Assembly (NCBI GenBank): GCA_014534155.1
Contig: JACVSB010000053.1
Coordinates: forward strand, 1 to 8,738
Source: Thermoleophilia bacterium
GTDB lineage: Bacteria > Actinomycetota > Thermoleophilia > Gaiellales > Gaiellaceae
DNA: 8,738 nucleotides
Reading direction: 5' to 3'
Shown here: piece after piece, positions 5,284-8,738 of the stretch
Layout of the letters: each line of letters begins with the position of its first letter
How positions within the stretch are numbered: the first letter of the stretch is position 1
Notes under the pieces: model-generated
The model's database searches: none
Told to the model about the DNA's origin: nothing
The model's input: only the letters and a program-made list of their open reading frames with translations
Program-made: the position numbers and the translations under genes

Positions 5284-5640
5284 CTGACGGCCTACGAGAT
5301 CATGCTCATGCTCGACCCCGAGCTGTCCGACGAGCGCCAGAACGAGATCCTCTCTCGCGCGCGCGAGCTCGTCGAGGGCGGGGACGGACGCTGGGTCGGC
5401 CAGGAGGCGTGGGGCCGCCGCAGGCTCGCGTACGAGATCGACAAGAAGCAGGAGGCGCACTACCACCTCCTCCACTTCGACGCGGACGCGGCGACGCTCG
5501 ACGAGCTCACGCGCATCCTCAAGATCACGGACGGCGCGATGCGTCACATGGCGGTGCGTCGGCCCGCCGCCGGGCGTACCGCGAGCGCCGCCGCCCGGCC
5601 GGCAGCGGCGGCGCGCGAGCGCTCGGGGCGGCCGGAATAG
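5284..5640 (+). CDS. rpsF: Ribosomal protein S6, probable CTG start
   Basis: The 118-residue product is a small-subunit protein that pairs with S18 on the 30S platform. It begins TAYEIMLMLDPEL, the S6 first strand, and continues with WGRRRLAYEIDKKQEAHYHLLHFD and TLDELTRILKITDGAMRHM, all family-typical. An Ala/Arg/Pro-rich tail of about 25 residues follows. The frame has a stop at 5254-5256 and no ATG, GTG or TTG between that stop and ATG 5302. Starting at 5302 would lose the conserved YEI and leave the Shine-Dalgarno 26 bases away. CTG at 5284 lies 8 bases after AGGAGG (5270-5275), ideal spacing, so CTG is my start. It heads the rpsF-ssb-rpsR-rplI operon. Confidence 0.93.
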   Translation: MTAYEIMLMLDPELSDERQNEILSRARELVEGGDGRWVGQEAWGRRRLAYEIDKKQEAHYHLLHFDADAATLDELTRILKITDGAMRHMAVRRPAAGRTASAAARPAAAARERSGRPE

Positions 5641-5656
5641 ACGAGGAGGAGGAGCC

Positions 5657-6088
5657 GTGGCAAACATCAATCGCGTCGTGCTCGTCGGGAACCTGACCCG
5701 CGATCCCGAGCTTCGGCACACGCCGAGCGGAACCGCTGTCTGCAAGCTCCGGCTCGCGGTCAACACGCGCCAGAAGGATCCGCAGACGGGAGAGTGGGGC
5801 GACAAGCCGAACTACTTCGACGTGACCGTGTGGGGGAACCAGGGCGAACGCTGCGCGCAGTTCCTGAGCAAGGGCCGCCCGGTAGGCGTGGACGGCCGTC
5901 TCGACTGGCGTGAGTGGGAGGCGCAAGACGGCTCGAAGCGCCAGGCGGTCGAGATCATCGCCGACAGCGTGCAGTTCCTCGGCGGGCGCGGAGACGGGGA
6001 CGGCCAGCCGCAGTACGTGCCGGCCGGCGAGGCGCGCGGGGAGCCGGCGGGCTACGGGTCCGCGGCGGACGACGACATCCCCTTCTAG
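5657..6088 (+). CDS. ssb: Single-stranded DNA-binding protein
   Basis: This 143-residue protein coats single-stranded DNA in replication, repair and recombination and recruits partners through its acidic tail. The OB fold covers about residues 1-110, opening NRVVLVGNLTRDPELRHTPSG and including NYFDVTVWGNQGE (F54 and W59 are typical DNA-contact positions). A short Gly-rich linker leads to the canonical acidic tip DDDIPF. The GTG start follows a strong purine-rich AGGAGGAGGAG run (5643-5653). It sits 16 bases after rpsF, inside the ribosomal operon, which is the common bacterial arrangement and ties SSB supply to growth. The linker is shorter than in many actinobacterial SSBs. Confidence 0.97.
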   Translation: MANINRVVLVGNLTRDPELRHTPSGTAVCKLRLAVNTRQKDPQTGEWGDKPNYFDVTVWGNQGERCAQFLSKGRPVGVDGRLDWREWEAQDGSKRQAVEIIADSVQFLGGRGDGDGQPQYVPAGEARGEPAGYGSAADDDIPF

Positions 6089-6100
6089 AGAGGATTTTCG

Positions 6101-6358
6101 ATGGCACAGAAGGCGAAGGCGCAGCCGCGCAGACGGCCGGCCCAGGGGGGCGGCCGTCGCAAGAGCTGCTACTTCTGCAAGGAGAAGATCGAGGAAGTCG
6201 ACTACAAGAACCACAACCAGCTGCGCCGGTACATCTCCGAGAAGGGGAAGATCCGCTCGCGCCGGATCACGGGCGCATGCCGCAGGCACCAGGAGCAGAT
6301 CGCGGTCGCGGTCAAGCGCGCGCGAGAGATGGCGCTCCTGCCCTACGTCGCGGGCTAG
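6101..6358 (+). CDS. rpsR: Ribosomal protein S18, zinc-motif (C+) form
   Basis: This 85-residue protein of the 30S subunit binds together with S6 next to 16S rRNA. The core reads [39 protein letters not shown] and [14 protein letters not shown], as expected. It keeps C23-x2-C26 and C60-x2-H63, the four-ligand pattern of the zinc-binding C+ paralogues. Many actinobacteria also carry a zinc-free C- form used in zinc starvation, but none is visible here. ATG is preceded by GAGAGG 7 bases upstream. The basic N-terminal arm (about 20 residues) probably contacts rRNA. It lies between ssb and rplI. Confidence 0.97.
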   Translation: MAQKAKAQPRRRPAQGGGRRKSCYFCKEKIEEVDYKNHNQLRRYISEKGKIRSRRITGACRRHQEQIAVAVKRAREMALLPYVAG

Positions 6359-6364
6359 CCGAAC

Positions 6365-7033
6365 ATGGACGTGATCCTGCTCGAGGACGTCGAGAAGGTC
6401 GGCCTGCGCGGCGAGGTCGTCTCCGTCGCGCGCGGGTACATGCGCAACTTCCTCGCCCCCCGGCGGCTCGCTGAGCCCGCGACGCCCGCCCGGGTTGCGG
6501 AGCTCCAGAAGCGCGAAGCGCAGCGCGCGCGCCAGGAGGCACGCTCGCTCGAGCAGGCGGGGGAGATCGCCGAGACGCTCCGCAAGACCGTGCTTCGCTT
6601 CGAGGTCCACGCGGGCCCACGCGGACGGCTCTTCGGCTCGATCACGGCCACCGACATCGCGGACGAGCTCTGGAGGACGCGGCGGATCCGCGTCGACCGG
6701 CGTAAGGTCGACCTCCCGGAGACGCTGAAGCGCGTCGGCCGCTACGACGTGCCGATCGACGTCTTCGAGGGCGTTCGCGTCGAGGTGAAGACGCTCGTCG
6801 TTCCCGAGGGCGGAGAGCTTCCGCCGGACGAGGAGCTCGCGGCCTGGGAGGAGGAGGAGCGGGCGGAGGCGGCAGCCGCCGCGGGCGACGGCGGCGAGCA
6901 GCCGGCCCCGCCGGGCGCCGCGGCGGAAGCGCCGGCGACCTCCGACGAGGGGCCGCTCGATCTCGCCGGGGAAGGCCTGCCCGCAGCCGCCGAGGACGCG
7001 CTCGCGCCCCACGGCGAGCCCGAGTCGCCCTAG
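6365..7033 (+). CDS. rplI: Ribosomal protein L9 with long acidic C-terminal tail
   Basis: The protein is 222 residues, well over the usual 148-150. The N-terminal rRNA-binding domain is clear (MDVILLEDVEKVGLRGEVV, GYMRNFLAPRRLA, 1-36). A basic connecting helix follows (43-74), then the C-terminal domain (75-148: LFGSITATDIADEL, IDRRKV-like strand, DVPIDVFEGVRVEV). Residues from about 150 to 222 are an added tail of Glu, Ala and Pro with almost no basic residues, likely unstructured. L9 projects from the 50S stalk base and affects ribosome spacing and frame keeping. The start is 6 bases after the rpsR stop without a good Shine-Dalgarno, so translational coupling is likely. A stem-loop 60 bases after the stop may end the operon. 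Confidence 0.97.
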   Translation: MDVILLEDVEKVGLRGEVVSVARGYMRNFLAPRRLAEPATPARVAELQKREAQRARQEARSLEQAGEIAETLRKTVLRFEVHAGPRGRLFGSITATDIADELWRTRRIRVDRRKVDLPETLKRVGRYDVPIDVFEGVRVEVKTLVVPEGGELPPDEELAAWEEEERAEAAAAAGDGGEQPAPPGAAAEAPATSDEGPLDLAGEGLPAAAEDALAPHGEPESP

Positions 7034-7093
7034 CCGACCGGCCTCGGCGCGGCGACGACTCTCCACGCCAGTGCATATACGCGTCCACACGCT

Positions 7094-7120
7094 GTGCGCG
7101 ACGCGCCGAAAATCGCGCAC
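7094..7120 (+). terminator. Stem-loop after the rpsF operon
   Basis: GTGCGCGA (7094-7101) pairs perfectly with TCGCGCAC (7113-7120) across an 11-base loop ending in four A. It lies 60 bases after rplI. No U tract follows, so a factor-independent terminator is plausible but not certain. Confidence 0.4.
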
Positions 7121-7181
7121 GCTGCGCCTCCGCTCTCCACACCCGTAGGCAGCGTTTCGTCCATAGCATCCGGCAGATTTG

Positions 7182-7195
7182 CGAACATCAGTTCG
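7182..7195. promoter_or_regulatory. LexA/SOS-box-like palindrome upstream of dnaB
   Basis: CGAAC-ATCA-GTTCG has both arms perfect for the CGAAC-N4-GTTCG box bound by LexA in Gram-positive bacteria and actinobacteria. The symmetry continues outwards, ATTT(G)CGAAC to GTTCG(T)AAAT, giving 7177-7200 with one mismatched pair. It lies about 57 bases upstream of the dnaB -35. A LexA site is inferred from the pattern alone; another dimeric regulator could use it. Confidence 0.6.
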
Positions 7196-7224
7196 TAAAT
7201 GCCTGCACGGGCGGGACTTCGTTT

Positions 7225-7233
7225 TGTGGACAA
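7225..7233 (-). promoter_or_regulatory. DnaA box
   Basis: The minus strand reads TTGTCCACA, the preferred DnaA box of high-GC actinobacteria. Weaker 7/9 relatives occur on the + strand at 7081-7089, 7133-7141 and 7157-7165. The box stands 18 bases upstream of the proposed dnaB -35, so DnaA could affect dnaB transcription. Confidence 0.6.
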
Positions 7234-7251
7234 GGGCGACCTGCGCCGTGG

Positions 7252-7280
7252 GTGACACGGCCGCACATGTCGTGTCTAAT
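7252..7280 (+). promoter_or_regulatory. dnaB promoter, near-leaderless transcript
   Basis: GTGACA (7252-7257, five of six) and TCTAAT (7275-7280, five of six) are separated by exactly 17 bases. The expected start, about 7 bases after the -10, is at 7287-7288, only some 5 bases before ATG 7293. No Shine-Dalgarno precedes that ATG, in keeping with leaderless translation, which is common in actinobacteria. Confidence 0.65.
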
Positions 7281-7292
7281 CCTGGCCGCCCG

Positions 7293-8642
7293 ATGGCGCA
7301 GGCGACGGCAGCAACCGCCACGATCCCACCGCAGAACCTCGACGCGGAGGAGTCCGTCCTCGGAGCGATGATGCTCTCGCCCGGCGCGATCGCAGCCGTG
7401 AGCGAGGTGCTGGAGGGGGACGGGCGCGACTTCTACCGCGCGAGCCACGCGACGATCTACCGCGCTGCGCTCGCGCTCTACGCGAAGGGCGAGCCGGTCG
7501 ACGCGATCACGCTCGTGGACGAGCTCGACGAGCGAGGCGAGCTCGAGAGCGTGGGCGGCGGCGAGCGAATCCACGAGCTCGCCGCGCTCGTTCCAGCGAG
7601 CGGGAACGCGCGCCACTACGCCCAGATCGTCCACGAGAACGCGATCCTCCGGGGCCTCATCCGCGCGGGGGGCGAGATCGCCCGCCTGGGCTGGGAGCGC
7701 CCCGGCGAGACGGCGTCGCTCGTCGACCAGGCCGAGCAAATCGTCTTCCACCTGGGGCAAGAGCGGGCGCAGAGCGAGTTCAGCCACATCGAGCAGCTCC
7801 TGAAGGAGAGCTTCGAGCGGATCACGCACCTGTACGAGCTCGGGGCGGACGTGACCGGCGTGCCCTCGGGGTTCCGCGACCTCGACCGGATCACCAGCGG
7901 CTTTCAGGAGGGCAACCTCGTCATCGCGGCCGCGCGGCCGGGCATGGGAAAGTCGGCGCTCGGCCTCGGGATCGCCGCGAACGTGGCCGTCCGCAACGGA
8001 AGGCCGGTGGCGCTTTTCACGCTGGAGATGTCCAAGGCCGAGGTGACGCAGCGCCTCATGTGCGCCGAGGCGAAGGTCGAGCTGCACCGGCTTCGCACGG
8101 GGCGCCTGGGCTCCGAAGACTGGCCGCGCCTGACGGCCGCGTGCGACCGCCTCGCCAAGGCGCCCGTGTACGTCGACGACACGGGCTCGATCACGATGAT
8201 GGAGATCCGCTCGAAGGCGCGCCGGCTGAAGTCGAAGCACCCCGACCTCGGGCTCGTCGTCATCGATTACCTCCAGCTCATGACCTCGGGCACGAACCCG
8301 GAGAACCGGGTGCAGGAGGTGTCGCAGATCTCCCGGGCGCTCAAGGTCCTGGCGCGCGACCTGAACGTTCCCGTGCTCGCGATGTCACAGCTCTCGCGCG
8401 CGGTCGAGCAGCGCCACGACAAGCGCCCGATCCTCTCCGACCTGCGCGAGTCGGGATCGATCGAGCAGGACGCCGACATCGTCTGCTTCATCTACCGCGA
8501 CGACTACTACAACCCCGAGGACTCGCCGGATCCCGGGGTCGCCGAGCTGATCGTGGCCAAGCACCGAAACGGGCCCACCGACAAGGTCAAGCTCTCCTTC
8601 ATCTCGCAGTACGCGAAGTTCGCCGATCTGGCCGCCGTCTAG
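7293..8642 (+). CDS. dnaB: Replicative DNA helicase DnaB
   Basis: The 449-residue protein is the hexameric 5'-3' helicase at the fork, which binds primase and unwinds using ATP. The N-terminal domain (about 12-115) opens IPPQNLDAEESVLGAMML, and a linker follows. The C-terminal RecA-like domain starts near 185 (TGVPSGFRDLDRITSGF). Walker A is ARPGMGKS (214-221), the catalytic Glu is in LEMS (E245), Walker B is LVVIDYLQL (320-328), the DNA-binding/H4 segment is SDLRESGSIEQDAD (382-395), and the probable arginine finger is R425 in KHRNG. No intein interrupts it. ATG 7293 starts exactly where DnaB proteins do. The frame stays open back to TTG 7179, but that extension would run through the promoter and palindrome and is not DnaB-like. 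purA begins 34 bases downstream. Confidence 0.97.
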   Translation: MAQATAATATIPPQNLDAEESVLGAMMLSPGAIAAVSEVLEGDGRDFYRASHATIYRAALALYAKGEPVDAITLVDELDERGELESVGGGERIHELAALVPASGNARHYAQIVHENAILRGLIRAGGEIARLGWERPGETASLVDQAEQIVFHLGQERAQSEFSHIEQLLKESFERITHLYELGADVTGVPSGFRDLDRITSGFQEGNLVIAAARPGMGKSALGLGIAANVAVRNGRPVALFTLEMSKAEVTQRLMCAEAKVELHRLRTGRLGSEDWPRLTAACDRLAKAPVYVDDTGSITMMEIRSKARRLKSKHPDLGLVVIDYLQLMTSGTNPENRVQEVSQISRALKVLARDLNVPVLAMSQLSRAVEQRHDKRPILSDLRESGSIEQDADIVCFIYRDDYYNPEDSPDPGVAELIVAKHRNGPTDKVKLSFISQYAKFADLAAV

Positions 8643-8676
8643 CTCCTCCGTCGGCGCGCGCGCCTAAGCTCGAGCC

Positions 8677-8738
8677 ATGCCGGCAACCGTCGTCGTCGGT
8701 GCCCAGTGGGGTGACGAGGGGAAGGGCAAGGTCGTCGA
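8677..8738 (+). CDS. purA: Adenylosuccinate synthetase, 3' end outside the window
   Basis: Only the first 20 codons are present: MPATVVVGAQWGDEGKGKVV. The WGDEGKGK stretch is the GTP-binding P-loop signature of PurA, which joins aspartate to IMP using GTP in the first committed step to AMP. The ATG has no clear Shine-Dalgarno. TAAGCT at 8665-8670 could act as a -10 for a leaderless start, but no convincing -35 is seen, so cotranscription with dnaB is equally likely. A dnaB-purA neighbourhood is common near the replication origin of several bacteria. Confidence 0.93.
   Translation, partial: MPATVVVGAQWGDEGKGKVV

Noticed and set aside
3439..5805. One giant minus-strand protein of 788 residues
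   Set aside because: Only the last 274 residues (FTR1) are real; the upstream part crosses a promoter, other genes and Arg-rich shadow sequence, and FTR1 has its own ATG with a strong RBS.
7030..7188. Small minus-strand frame starting MFANLPDAMDETLP, reading away from the palindrome
   Set aside because: No Shine-Dalgarno, no recognisable domain, and it runs into the end of rplI; it could only be supported by homologues.
7179..7292. DnaB extended to TTG 7179
   Set aside because: The extra 38 residues are not DnaB-like and would cover the DnaA box, half of the palindrome and the promoter; ATG 7293 matches normal DnaB starts.
7034..7292. A chromosomal replication origin
   Set aside because: Only one perfect DnaA box, no true AT-rich unwinding stretch, and no dnaA or dnaN beside it; a regulatory region is the simpler reading.
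5525..7321. Long minus-strand frame opposite rpsF-ssb-rpsR-rplI
   Set aside because: It lies entirely opposite confidently identified genes, has Arg/Leu/Ala-rich shadow composition, and shows no domain or RBS.

Overview
The window is very GC-rich DNA with tightly packed genes and GTG, TTG and probably CTG starts. The order rpsF-ssb-rpsR-rplI-dnaB-purA, together with a stand-alone LigD-type polymerase domain and several small Ala/Arg-rich proteins, points to an actinobacterium. Thermoleophilia (Solirubrobacterales/Gaiellales-like) is my best guess, from the look of the proteins rather than from any search.

Region 1 (1-1667, + strand) holds accessory genes. It opens with the 3' part of a collagen-like protein, in which Gly-X-Y repeats are broken twice by a 26-residue AYQLWL module. 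A strong hairpin follows (777-804). Next come a 57-residue protein with a Trp-rich core and a small membrane protein carrying an internal HxxxD...GALLAxxP duplication.

Region 2 (1620-5135) is mostly minus strand. A 46-residue membrane micro-protein gene lies antisense to the end of the preceding gene. A + strand LigD-like primase/polymerase domain meets a minus-strand gene so closely that both stop codons share one CTAG. The minus strand then carries an FTR1/EfeU-type iron permease followed by a coiled-coil-ended protein. They lie behind a good sigma-70-type promoter with a perfect TAAGG-N4-CCTTA dyad at the expected transcript start, which suggests control by a metal-responsive repressor. 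Further upstream are an SRPBCC-domain protein and a single-span membrane protein that look co-transcribed.

Region 3 (5136-8738, + strand) is the core replication/translation block: rpsF (S6), ssb, rpsR (S18), rplI (L9 with a long acidic tail), dnaB and the start of purA. rpsF appears to start at CTG, 8 bases after a strong Shine-Dalgarno. The 259-base gap before dnaB holds a stem-loop, a LexA/SOS-box-like palindrome, a perfect actinobacterial DnaA box with weaker relatives, and a promoter whose transcript would be almost leaderless.

I found no whole new defence or mobile system. The most interesting points are the regulatory layout ahead of dnaB, the recurrent CTG starts, the operator on the iron permease gene and the hidden antisense micro-protein. 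No tRNA, rRNA, CRISPR array or insertion sequence was seen, and no stretch over 300 bases lacks a gene.
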